A stretch of 31,749 nt of DNA from an uncultured Lachnospiraceae bacterium (GTDB lineage Bacteria; Bacillota_A; Clostridia; Lachnospirales; Lachnospiraceae). Numbering within the stretch: the first letter of the stretch is position 1; each line of letters begins with the position of its first letter. The notes under the pieces are model-generated. The model made no database searches, was not told where the DNA came from, and was given only the letters and a program-made list of their open reading frames with translations. The stretch lies in contig CAMYVI010000004.1 in the NCBI GenBank assembly GCA_947302185.1, forward strand, positions 1-31,749, written 5' to 3'. Of this stretch, positions 15,727-24,325 are shown one piece after another. Made by a program: the position numbers and the translations under genes.

Positions 15727-17784
15727 TTGGCAAAGAATCTTGTTATTGTAGAATCCCCTGCCAAAGTCAAGACCATAAAGAAATTTCTCGGTTCCAACTA
15801 TGAAGTGGCGGCGTCCATGGGTCATGTGAGGGATCTGCCGAGAAGCCAGATGGGTATTGACGTTGAGCATGATTTTGAACCGAAATATATAACGATCCGC
15901 GGAAAGGGAGAGCTTCTGGCAAAACTCAGAAAATCTGCCAAGGCGGCGGATAAGGTCTTTCTTGCGACTGACCCTGACCGCGAAGGTGAAGCTATTTCGT
16001 GGCATCTTGTAACGGCTTTGAAGCTGGATGAAGAGAAGATGCGCCGTATAACGTTTAACGAGATAACCAAGAACGCAGTCAAGGCGTCTCTGAAAAATCC
16101 GCGCGATATCGATATGAATCTCGTTGATGCGCAGCAGGCAAGGCGTGTCCTTGACCGAATGGTGGGATATCAGATTTCGCCCCTTCTCTGGGCGAAAGTA
16201 AAACGCGGTCTTTCGGCAGGACGTGTCCAATCCGTTGCTCTGCGCATTATTGCGGACAGGGAGAAAGAAATAGAGGCATTTGTCCCGTCAGAATACTGGA
16301 CTCTTGATGCGGATTTTGATATACCGGGTTCAAAAAAGCCGCTGACGGCACATTTTTACGGAAATGACAAAAAGATGAATCTCACCTCAGAGGAGGACGT
16401 AAACCAAGTTCTGAGAGAACTGGACGGCGCTGACTGGGAGATCACGGAAGTGAAGAAGGGCGAGCGTACCAGAAAGCCGCCTCTTCCGTTCACGACCAGT
16501 ACACTTCAGCAGGAGGCTGCGAAGACGCTTAATTTCTCAACATCCAAAACGATGCGCATAGCGCAGCAGCTCTATGAAGGCGTAGATATTGAAGGTGAGG
16601 GAACGGTCGGCGTGATCACATACCTGAGAACTGATTCGACACGTATCGCCGTCGAGGCGGACACTGCGGCCAGACAGTATATCGGTAATGTTTACGGACC
16701 GGAGTCTGTGGGTTCTTTCAGCGGCGAAAATGCAAACAGGAACTCTCAGGACGCTCACGAAGCGATACGTCCGACGGATATATCGCGAACGCCGGCTAAA
16801 GTGAAGGAGTCTCTGACAAGAGACCAGTTCAGATTATATCAGCTCATCTGGAAACGATTTACAGCCAGCCGAATGGCAAATGCAGTCTATGAGACCGCAT
16901 CTGTAAAGATCCGCGGAGGACAGTATATTTTTACCGCATCGTCATCCAGACTCGCCAAGGCCGGATTTATGGACGTCTATACTACGGAAGAGGATGAAAA
17001 GATGAGCGGTAATAAGGCAATCGGGAGCCTCACGAAGGAGACGCCGCTTACGCTCATGGAGATGAAGCCGGAGCAGCATTTTACTCAGCCGCCTGCGCAT
17101 TACACCGAGGCATCGCTGGTAAGAGCATTGGAGGAACTGGGTATCGGAAGGCCCAGCACCTATGCGCCGACGATTTCAACAATTCTCACGAGAAGATATA
17201 TAACGAAGGAACAGAAAAATCTATACATAACGGAACTCGGTGAGGTGGTCAACGATATAATGTGTAAAGAGTTCCCGCAGATCGTTGATGTCCATTTCAC
17301 AGCAAATCTCGAAACGCTTCTTGACGGAGTTGCCGAAGGCAAGGTACAGTGGAAAACGATTATCGAAAACTTTTATCCGGATCTTGAGGAGGCGGTCAAA
17401 AAAGCAGAAGCAGAGTTGGACAAGGTCAAAATCGAAGATGAGGTCAGTGATGTCGTCTGTGAGAATTGCGGCAGATTGATGGTGATCAAGTACGGTCCCC
17501 ACGGAAAGTTCCTCGCGTGTCCCGGATTTCCGGAATGCCGTAATACCAAACCTTATCTCGAGACGATCGGTGTCAAATGTCCGGACTGCGGCGGTGAGAT
17601 CGTATTGAAGAGAACGCGAAAAGGCAGAAGATATTTCGGCTGTGAGAATAATCCTGAATGCGGATTCATGTCATGGACGCGTCCGGTCGAAAAAAGATGT
17701 CCGGAGTGCGGCGGTTATATGACTCAGAAGGGAAATAAGCTGGTATGTGCGGATAATAACTGCGGTCATTCCGAAAATGCCTGA
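15727..17784 (+). CDS. topA: DNA topoisomerase I (type IA)
   Basis: Relaxes negative supercoils; essential, cytosolic, 685 aa. The Toprim domain starts NLVIVESPAKVKTIKKFL and holds the acidic ATDPDREGEAISWHL motif. The catalytic tyrosine is Y299 in VITYLRTDST. Three C-terminal C4 zinc ribbons begin at about residues 578 (CENCG), 618 (CPDCG) and 658 (CPECG). The start is TTG with AGGAGG 6 nt upstream; the protein begins AKNLVIVESP as usual. It is flanked by repeat copies A and B in opposite orientation. In many Firmicutes topA lies between dprA and trmFO/codY; here codY follows directly. Confidence 0.97.
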   Translation: MAKNLVIVESPAKVKTIKKFLGSNYEVAASMGHVRDLPRSQMGIDVEHDFEPKYITIRGKGELLAKLRKSAKAADKVFLATDPDREGEAISWHLVTALKLDEEKMRRITFNEITKNAVKASLKNPRDIDMNLVDAQQARRVLDRMVGYQISPLLWAKVKRGLSAGRVQSVALRIIADREKEIEAFVPSEYWTLDADFDIPGSKKPLTAHFYGNDKKMNLTSEEDVNQVLRELDGADWEITEVKKGERTRKPPLPFTTSTLQQEAAKTLNFSTSKTMRIAQQLYEGVDIEGEGTVGVITYLRTDSTRIAVEADTAARQYIGNVYGPESVGSFSGENANRNSQDAHEAIRPTDISRTPAKVKESLTRDQFRLYQLIWKRFTASRMANAVYETASVKIRGGQYIFTASSSRLAKAGFMDVYTTEEDEKMSGNKAIGSLTKETPLTLMEMKPEQHFTQPPAHYTEASLVRALEELGIGRPSTYAPTISTILTRRYITKEQKNLYITELGEVVNDIMCKEFPQIVDVHFTANLETLLDGVAEGKVQWKTIIENFYPDLEEAVKKAEAELDKVKIEDEVSDVVCENCGRLMVIKYGPHGKFLACPGFPECRNTKPYLETIGVKCPDCGGEIVLKRTRKGRRYFGCENNPECGFMSWTRPVEKRCPECGGYMTQKGNKLVCADNNCGHSENA

Positions 17785-17787
17785 AAT

Positions 17788-17867
17788 CCGGCGGATCGCA
17801 TACGTGCGCAGTGGAAGGCGCCTTGGTCCCGCGCATGTCGCGGCAGGAACGCCGAGGCGTTCTTGAA
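17788..17867 (-). repeat. REP-like palindromic repeat, copy B
   Basis: About 80 bp, inverted relative to copy A. Read on the minus strand it starts TTCAAGAACGCCTCGGCGTT, keeps the CCGCGACATGCGCGG block, differs in the middle (GACCAAGG where A has CGCGTAAG), and ends with GCGATCCGCCGG. Most other differences from A are transitions. It sits 3 bp after the topA stop. Confidence 0.85.
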
Positions 17868-17888
17868 CACAATATTGAGAATAATCAG

Positions 17889-17926
17889 AAAATACCGTCA
17901 AAACAGTTGTTTTGACGGTATTTTTG
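17889..17926 (+). terminator. Terminator of topA
   Basis: A perfect 16-bp stem (17889-17904 with 17909-17924; core ACCGTCAAAAC/GTTTTGACGGT) with a 4-nt loop, flanked by an A run on the left and a T run on the right, so it could act in both directions. The stretch from 17927 to 18127 leads to codY. Confidence 0.9.
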
Positions 17927-17999
17927 TGCTACTATCAATGTCAGAGAATAAAGTATATATCACATTATATATGTGCCTTGTCTGCATATCATGAGACGT

Positions 18000-18027
18000 T
18001 TGAAAAAAATTTCAGATAATTTATTAC
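18000..18027 (+). promoter_or_regulatory. Possible codY promoter
   Basis: TTGAAA (18000-18005), a 16-bp spacer, TATTAC (18022-18027). The -10 is weak (4/6), so this is tentative. The CodY-box-like site occupies the spacer. Confidence 0.45.
18007..18021 (+). promoter_or_regulatory. Candidate CodY box upstream of codY
   Basis: AAATTTCAGATAATT matches the published CodY consensus AATTTTCWGAAAATT at 13 of 15 positions (mismatches at 3 and 11). It lies about 105 bp upstream of the codY start and inside the spacer of the best candidate promoter, which fits repression of codY by its own product. Confidence 0.65.
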
Positions 18028-18127
18028 AGCGGAGGAAGACATTAGTTTCTTTGTCGAAGGACTCTGACAGAATTGTCTTATGATTTCAGGCAGGCCGGTT
18101 TTTATAGCGGAAAGGAAGTATTGTGAG

Positions 18128-18913
18128 ATGAGTGTACAGCTTTTGGACAAAACAAGAAAGATTAATAAACTGCTGCACAATACAAGCAGCTCAAAAGTCG
18201 TATTTAATGACATCTGTAAAGTTATGGTGGAGACTTTGCAGTCGAATATCCTTGTTATCAGTAAAAAGGGAAAAGTACTGGGAGTTGGCAAATGCGACGG
18301 CGTAGATGAGCTCACGGAACTCCTCTCGAACAACGTCGGAGAGTTTATCGACAAGCTTTTGAACGAGCGCTTTCTGGGGGTTCTTTCTACAAAGGAAAAT
18401 GTTAACCTGATCACGCTCGGTTTTGAAGGCGGAGATATCTCCAGGTATGTAGCAATTATCAATCCGATCGACATTGCCGGTGAGAGACTCGGTACTGTTT
18501 TCTGCTATCGCTCCGGCGACCCGTTTGATATTGAAGATATAATTGTGAGCGAGTACGGCACTACGGTAGTGGGTCTCGAAATGATGAGGTCCGTAGATGA
18601 AGAGAATGCTGCGGAGGCACGTAAAAAGCAGGTTGTCAAATCTGCATTTTCAACATTATCTTTCTCTGAGCTGGAAGCTATTATTCACATTTTCGATGAG
18701 CTCGACGGCAAGGAAGGCATCCTGGTAGCGAGCAAGATTGCTGACCGTGTCGGAATAACGAGATCGGTGATCGTCAATGCTCTTCGCAAGTTCGAGAGTG
18801 CGGGAATTATAGAGTCGCGGTCTTCCGGTATGAAAGGAACCTACATTAAAGTTCTGAATGACTATATCTTTGAGGAACTGGAAGATATAAAGCTTAAAAG
18901 AGATAAGAAATAA
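18128..18913 (+). CDS. codY: GTP- and branched-chain amino acid-sensing pleiotropic repressor CodY
   Basis: Global regulator of nutrient adaptation; binds GTP and branched-chain amino acids and represses biosynthetic and transport genes. At 261 aa it has the family length. The N-terminal GAF domain begins SVQLLDKTRKINKLLHNTSS; the C-terminal winged helix-turn-helix is at about 201-237 (ASKIADRVGITRSVIVNALR, FESAGIIESRSSGMKGTY), the signature of CodY. I chose ATG 18128 because it matches the family N-terminus and has GGAAG 9 nt upstream; in-frame sequence back to 18080 is not conserved. trmFO, xerC and hslVU, often found between topA and codY, are absent. Confidence 0.96.
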   Translation: MSVQLLDKTRKINKLLHNTSSSKVVFNDICKVMVETLQSNILVISKKGKVLGVGKCDGVDELTELLSNNVGEFIDKLLNERFLGVLSTKENVNLITLGFEGGDISRYVAIINPIDIAGERLGTVFCYRSGDPFDIEDIIVSEYGTTVVGLEMMRSVDEENAAEARKKQVVKSAFSTLSFSELEAIIHIFDELDGKEGILVASKIADRVGITRSVIVNALRKFESAGIIESRSSGMKGTYIKVLNDYIFEELEDIKLKRDKK

Positions 18914-18935
18914 TTTATTCATTCGAATTATCAGG

Positions 18936-18972
18936 CTGCCATGCTGTGTGAACACGGTATGGCAGTTTTTTG
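18936..18972 (+). terminator. Terminator of codY
   Basis: Stem CTGCCATGCTGTGT (18936-18949) with ACACGGTATGGCAG (18952-18965), nearly fully paired, followed by TTTTTT. Confidence 0.88.
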
Positions 18973-18999
18973 CTTCGAGATAAAAAATAAAAATTGTTG

Positions 19000-19028
19000 T
19001 TGACATTAAAGAAGTGTCGGAGTATATT
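19000..19028 (+). promoter_or_regulatory. Sigma-A promoter of groESL
   Basis: Perfect TTGACA (19000-19005), a 17-bp spacer, TATATT (19023-19028). The CIRCE operator begins 12 bp after the -10, so it covers the transcription start region. Confidence 0.88.
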
Positions 19029-19040
19029 ATCTTACAGATG

Positions 19041-19067
19041 TTAGCACTCCATATAATTGAGTGCTAA
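19041..19067. promoter_or_regulatory. CIRCE operator (HrcA binding site)
   Basis: TTAGCACTC-N9-GAGTGCTAA, a perfect match to the CIRCE consensus. It is 50 bp upstream of groES, showing heat-shock control by HrcA; hrcA itself is not in the window. Confidence 0.98.
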
Positions 19068-19117
19068 CAGATTATCCAAAAAGCTCATTAGAAGTATTCA
19101 CATAAGGAGGCTTTATT

Positions 19118-19408
19118 ATGAAATTAGTACCGCTCAGCGACAGAGTTGTTCTGAAGCAGAAGGAAGCTGAAGAGAAGACGGCGTCCGGCATTATTCTTTC
19201 CGGACAGGCTAAGGAGAAACCGCAGCAGGCAGAAGTTATCGCTGTAGGACCGGGCGGAATCGTAGACGGTGAGAAGGTCGAGATGAATGTCAAGGTCGGA
19301 CAGGTAGTTATTTATTCAAAATATGCAGGAACAGATGTGAAGCTTGGCGATGAAGAATATACGATCGTTCGTCAGAGCGATATTCTTGCAGTTGTAGAGG
19401 AGGACTGA
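19118..19408 (+). CDS. groES: Co-chaperonin GroES
   Basis: The 10-kDa lid of the GroEL folding chamber, 96 aa. The sequence starts KLVPLSDRVVLKQKEAEEKT and holds the mobile loop TASGIILSGQAKEKPQ. The C-terminal YTIVRQSDILAVVEE is typical. AAGGAGG precedes the ATG at 7 nt. It is the first gene of the CIRCE-controlled groESL operon, 6 bp before groEL. Confidence 0.97.
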   Translation: MKLVPLSDRVVLKQKEAEEKTASGIILSGQAKEKPQQAEVIAVGPGGIVDGEKVEMNVKVGQVVIYSKYAGTDVKLGDEEYTIVRQSDILAVVEED

Positions 19409-19411
19409 TGA

Positions 19412-21037
<1,626 letters not shown>

Positions 21038-21189
21038 CGTAACTGAAAAGCCGCGCCAAAACGTAAAAATTAGCGCCGGGGGGAGAGCTTGCTCTCACCT
21101 TAGGCGCTATTTTTGCGTTTTGATGGGGCGCTCAGCCGCAGCGAAACACGAGCGGAGCGAGTGTGAGCTGACGCGGCTTTTCAGTTACG
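21038..21189. terminator. Nested palindromic terminator after groEL
   Basis: An outer perfect 18-bp inverted repeat, CGTAACTGAAAAGCCGCG (21038-21055) and its complement (21172-21189), encloses an inner terminator. The inner arms are 21057-21077 and 21103-21122 (about 20 bp, one G-T and one bulge), with a GAGAGC/GCTCTC tip at 21083-21096; the right arm supplies TATTTTTGCGTTTTG. The remaining 49 bp (21123-21171) are GC-rich. The inner part is surely a terminator of groESL; the outer arms make a cruciform that one terminator does not need. Confidence 0.8.
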
Positions 21190-21232
21190 GTGCCTCGGCG
21201 CCCCTCCTCAGCGAAACACCATAAAAAACCTA

Positions 21233-21262
21233 ATGACTCACCCCCCCCTCTTATGCTAAAAT
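21233..21262 (+). promoter_or_regulatory. Extended -10 promoter with C8 tract in spacer
   Basis: ATGACT (21233-21238), an 18-bp spacer holding eight consecutive C (21241-21248), and the extended -10 TG-C-TAAAAT (21254-21262). It drives the small membrane protein gene at 21294, whose GGAGG is just downstream. Confidence 0.55.
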
Positions 21263-21293
21263 ACTTCATATACTTTATTTTGGAGGCTTCACC

Positions 21294-21791
21294 ATGAGCG
21301 ACATCTTCTCAGAACATCTCGTCAAACGCAACCCCAAGGGCTCCGATCAAGCCCTCAAATACGCCCTGATCGCCCTCGCAGCGCTTTTGATCTTAGGCGG
21401 CCTGTTCGTTTTCGGTCTTCTGATCTATCCGGGCATAATCCTTGCAGTCGCAGAATACTTTTTCATTCTTCCCCGCTTTGATGTAGAGTATGAGTATTCT
21501 TATGTGAACGGTGAATTTGATATAGATGTAATCTATTCAAAATCGAAAAGGAAACACAAAGAGACGTTTTCGGTCATGAATGCAGAATGTGTCGCTCCGC
21601 TGGGTTCCCATCAGCTTGATGCTTTCCGTCACGACTTCACCGTGACCGATTACTCTGCACAGGATCCGGACGCAAGACCGTATGTATTCGTATTACCTCA
21701 GGAAAAAAGACTGATTTATATGCAGCTTGATGATGAAAGTCTTATTCAGGATCTGAAATACAGGCTTCCGAGAAGATTTTTCACAGACTGA
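21294..21791 (+). CDS. Small conserved membrane protein (possibly DUF6106 family)
   Basis: A 165-aa protein of unknown function. Residues about 22-60 hold two closely spaced hydrophobic segments (YALIALAALLILGGLFVFGL, then IYPGIILAVAEYFFI), followed by a soluble beta-rich domain (DVEYEYSYVNGEFDIDVIYS) and a C-terminal helix ending RLPRRFFTD. From memory the pattern resembles the DUF6106 family of Lachnospiraceae, not verified. The start is supported by TGGAGG 8 nt upstream and its own promoter. A separate unit between groEL and yjbQ. Confidence 0.75.
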   Translation: MSDIFSEHLVKRNPKGSDQALKYALIALAALLILGGLFVFGLLIYPGIILAVAEYFFILPRFDVEYEYSYVNGEFDIDVIYSKSKRKHKETFSVMNAECVAPLGSHQLDAFRHDFTVTDYSAQDPDARPYVFVLPQEKRLIYMQLDDESLIQDLKYRLPRRFFTD

Positions 21792-21874
21792 CCCGACCGG
21801 TTGACCTGTATCCGATAAAGAGACACACATAGTGCGGATAGAACTGTTCACAGGCCGAACGAAAGGAGAGCCCA

Positions 21875-22279
21875 ATGAAAGTATTCAAACATGAGCTTCA
21901 TATCGACTCGGAGGAAAAAATGATTGCCATCACGGACATAGTACGTGAAGACATCGAAAAGAGCGGTATTTTTGACGGCACAGCTGTCATTATGTGCCCT
22001 CACACCACTGCAGCCATCACGGTCAGCGAAAATACGGACGTAAATGTACAGCACGATATGCTGTATGCATTTGAGAAAGTCTTCCCAAGGAATGATAACG
22101 AGTACCTTCACGAGGACGGTAATTCATTTGCCCATATAAAAAGTGCCGTGGTAGGAGTCTCGGAATCACTGATAATCGAGAACGGACGCTTGATCCGGGG
22201 AATCTGGCAGGATCTGTCTTGCTGTGACTGTGACGGTCCGCGGACAAGATATTTCTATGTGAAAATTACGGAAGGGTAA
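21875..22279 (+). CDS. yjbQ: YjbQ/UPF0047 family protein
   Basis: Compact cytosolic protein of 134 aa in the UPF0047 family; some members show weak thiamine phosphate synthase activity, and the physiological role is uncertain. The conserved pieces are CPHTTAAITVSEN, the middle histidine region YLHEDGNSFAHIKSAVVG, and the C-terminal GIWQDLSCCDCDGPRTR. AAAGGAGAG precedes the ATG. It lies 22 bp before the VanY-type gene and may be co-transcribed with it. Confidence 0.92.
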   Translation: MKVFKHELHIDSEEKMIAITDIVREDIEKSGIFDGTAVIMCPHTTAAITVSENTDVNVQHDMLYAFEKVFPRNDNEYLHEDGNSFAHIKSAVVGVSESLIIENGRLIRGIWQDLSCCDCDGPRTRYFYVKITEG

Positions 22280-22301
22280 TCGGTTCGGAGCCGTATAGAC
22301 A

Positions 22302-23303
22302 ATGGAAGAGAAAAAAAAGAGGAAATCCGGGAGAGCTCGGAGCCGCCGCGAAAGAAAAAGAAGACAGAAAAGGAAGGTGACCATGATTTTCATGGTCATC
22401 ATCTGCATTTTAGTTTTTATCCTTGTGGTCCTGGAAATGAGAAATAAAAATACGGGAAAATCGGACACTGCTCCGGATTTCGCTGACACAGCGGTCCGGA
22501 ATAAGGATGACGCATCGCAAGTCACGGAGGAAAAAATACTGACTCTGACTGAGGAACAGAAACATACCGGTGACCTGCTTCTGGTAAACAGCAGCTATGC
22601 GTATGATTTTGATGCAAATGCAGATACAATTAATCTCGTGAACATCCGCGATACACAAAGTTTTTACTATCAGGTACAGAAAACTGATTATGAGGTGGCC
22701 GGCAGGATCATGCCTTATCTCGATGATCTTGTATCCGCCTGCGACAGCGCTGTCGGGAGCAGACTGACCGGCATTGCGTCGGCTTATCGTTCACTTGAGT
22801 ATCAGCAGAATGTGTGGAATGAGATGGCAGAACTCTATGGGAACGAATATGCAGAGACATATGTTGCTGTTCCCGGATACAGCGAGCATCATACCGGACT
22901 TGCCGTCGATATGAGTATATTCTTTGAGGACGGAAGCGAAGGGACTTTTTCGGAGAGCGAGAATGCAGCGTGGATGAATGATAATTCGTATCAATACGGA
23001 TTCGTCCGGCGATACGCCGAGGATAAAGTGGATGTGACCGGAATCAGCAACGAGGCATGGCACTTCCGTTTTGTGGGAATTCCGCATGCAACTTTCATGG
23101 TGAATAACAATCTCTGCCTTGAAGAGTATATTGATTACCTCCGGTCACATACCGGTGCGGCAAATCCGCTTGAGATCAGTTGTGACAGCGGAACATATGA
23201 AGTCTATTTTACTGCTGAGAATGAGATAACCGAACCGGAAGGCGAATACACTGTTTCAGGTAATAATGTTGACGGATATATCATAACCGTTAAGAAATCA
23301 TGA
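22302..23303 (+). CDS. D-alanyl-D-alanine carboxypeptidase, M15B (VanY/DdcY) family
   Basis: Membrane-anchored zinc peptidase that trims the terminal D-Ala of peptidoglycan stems, 333 aa. A strongly basic N-terminus (KKKRKSGRARSRRERKRR) precedes a single signal-anchor segment at about 28-45, placing the catalytic domain outside. The M15B motif S-x-H-x-x-G-x-A-x-D is SEHHTGLAVD (194-203; zinc ligands H196 and D203) and the second motif EAWHF has E251 and H254. ASAYRSLEYQQ, before the motif, is also typical. The C-terminal 60 residues form an extra beta-rich tail (TYEVYFTAENEITEPEGEYT). No van regulatory genes are nearby, so housekeeping wall remodelling is more likely than glycopeptide resistance. 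Confidence 0.93.
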   Translation: MEEKKKRKSGRARSRRERKRRQKRKVTMIFMVIICILVFILVVLEMRNKNTGKSDTAPDFADTAVRNKDDASQVTEEKILTLTEEQKHTGDLLLVNSSYAYDFDANADTINLVNIRDTQSFYYQVQKTDYEVAGRIMPYLDDLVSACDSAVGSRLTGIASAYRSLEYQQNVWNEMAELYGNEYAETYVAVPGYSEHHTGLAVDMSIFFEDGSEGTFSESENAAWMNDNSYQYGFVRRYAEDKVDVTGISNEAWHFRFVGIPHATFMVNNNLCLEEYIDYLRSHTGAANPLEISCDSGTYEVYFTAENEITEPEGEYTVSGNNVDGYIITVKKS

Positions 23304-23406
23304 GCTGATATTTTATTCGATAACCGATGAGCTGCGCGATGAAGACGAGTGTCACCTTGCGCGCGTATCATAGACTTACCTCACGAGTATTGTGCGATGA
23401 AGAATA

Positions 23407-23493
23407 AAAAGGGCTGTCGCTCTGCATATGTAAACAATACAGCGTTTTTTCAAATTCGCCGTGTTTATGTAGTGCAGTGTGACAGCCTTTTAA
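23407..23493. terminator. Bidirectional terminator between the VanY-type gene and the XRE regulator
   Basis: A long imperfect stem joins 23407-23436 (AAAAGGGCTGTC start) and 23462-23493 (GACAGCCTTTTAA end), with about 20-23 paired positions. T runs lie outside on each strand. It overlaps the stop codon of the minus-strand XRE gene. The preceding gap 23304-23406 holds a 16-nt motif shared with 30164-30179. Confidence 0.75.
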
Positions 23494-23906
23494 TTTTCAG
23501 GCAGGTTTTCAGAGGATTCCACGAGTTCATACAATTTTAACGCGTAGGCATGAAGTCGGTTTTCACGGTGAAGCTTCAGCGAGTAATCACAGAATTTCTG
23601 GAATTCTTTATCATTGGAATAATAGTTTACGAGTAACGACAGTCCGACCGTAAGAAACTTTTTCCTCTCATCCAGGTAGGACTCGGATTCGGTCAGATCC
23701 GGAACGCTGCAGCCCAGAGTTTGAGCCAGTTTGATCAGATTTTCCTGTTTCGGATAAGTTTCATTGCGAAGCCAGTTGTTCAGTGTAGTGAGCTTGATGC
23801 CCGCACGGCGTGCAAGCTGAGCCTGGCTTAACCCGTTTATTTCCAAATACCGTTTTATATTTTCAGAAAGAATTTTAGATCTCTCAAGCTTAACTCCGGA
23901 TAGCAT
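23490..23906 (-). CDS. XRE family transcriptional regulator
   Basis: A 138-aa DNA-binding protein. Residues about 12-62 form a Cro/C1-type helix-turn-helix (ENIKRYLEINGLSQAQLARR, AGIKLTTLNNWLRNETYPK, LIKLAQTLGCSVPDL). The C-terminal 70 residues are helical and charged (FLTVGLSLLVNYYSNDKEFQ, FCDYSLKLHRENRLHAYALK) with no recognisable enzymatic motif. It is divergent from the small XRE-purO unit with a 210-bp gap. Its target is unknown; the palindrome at 24052 is one candidate, but that may belong to the other regulator. Confidence 0.85.
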   Translation of the reverse strand: MLSGVKLERSKILSENIKRYLEINGLSQAQLARRAGIKLTTLNNWLRNETYPKQENLIKLAQTLGCSVPDLTESESYLDERKKFLTVGLSLLVNYYSNDKEFQKFCDYSLKLHRENRLHAYALKLYELVESSENLPEN

Positions 23907-24046
23907 AATTCAAACCTGAATAATATTAATGAAATATAGCGTATAAAGGATGAACAAGTTGGTATTTTAGTGTTATCTAATCTAAAGTTTATCGGACAAA
24001 CATCAAAAAAAGAAGAATTCTGCATCAGAAAGACAGCTTAATTTCC

Positions 24047-24075
24047 TTGAAAATCCATTTTAAATGGATTATTCT
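24047..24075 (+). promoter_or_regulatory. Promoter of the small XRE-purO unit
   Basis: TTGAAA (24047-24052), a 17-bp spacer, TATTCT (24070-24075), about 40 bp upstream of the regulator start. The whole spacer is taken up by a palindrome. Confidence 0.6.
24052..24070. promoter_or_regulatory. Palindromic operator AATCCATTT-T-AAATGGATT
   Basis: A perfect 9-bp inverted repeat around a single T, 19 bp in all. It fills the spacer between the -35 and -10 hexamers, the classic place for a repressor dimer site. The gene downstream encodes an XRE protein, so autorepression is the simple reading. Confidence 0.65.
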
Positions 24076-24116
24076 GTATAGAAGACTTGAAAATGCCATG
24101 TGAGGGATGGATAAAG

Positions 24117-24323
24117 ATGATACCAAAGATTAAACTGAAAGCAGCGCGTGTGAACGCGGAAATGACACAGGAAGACGTTGCGAAAGCATTGAAACGCAAC
24201 AAGCAGACTATAGTTAACTGGGAGAACGGCGTTACTGAAATCAAAGTACATGATTTGATCGCGCTCTCGGAACTATACAACATGCCGATTGAATATCTGG
24301 AGGTACCACCACGGAGGAAATGA
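24117..24323 (+). CDS. Small XRE family regulator preceding purO
   Basis: A 68-aa protein that is essentially a single Cro/C1-type helix-turn-helix (residues 7-60: LKAARVNAEMTQEDVAKALK, RNKQTIVNWENGVTEIKVHD, LIALSELYNMPIEYL). ATG 24117 has GAGGG about 10 nt upstream; the in-frame ATG at 24093 and TTG at 24087 lack a ribosome site. Its stop overlaps a possible purO start (ATGA), so it is translationally close-coupled to purO. With the palindrome in its promoter it probably represses itself and purO. Effector unknown. Confidence 0.85.
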   Translation: MIPKIKLKAARVNAEMTQEDVAKALKRNKQTIVNWENGVTEIKVHDLIALSELYNMPIEYLEVPPRRK

Positions 24324-24325
24324 AA

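Noticed and set aside
15510..17867. topA as cargo of a composite transposon
   Set aside because: topA is an essential housekeeping gene in its usual neighbourhood, no transposase is present and no target-site duplication is evident.
23349..23540. A 63-codon plus-strand frame in the gap after the VanY-type gene
   Set aside because: It covers the bidirectional terminator and the end of the XRE gene; no Shine-Dalgarno and an unlikely composition.
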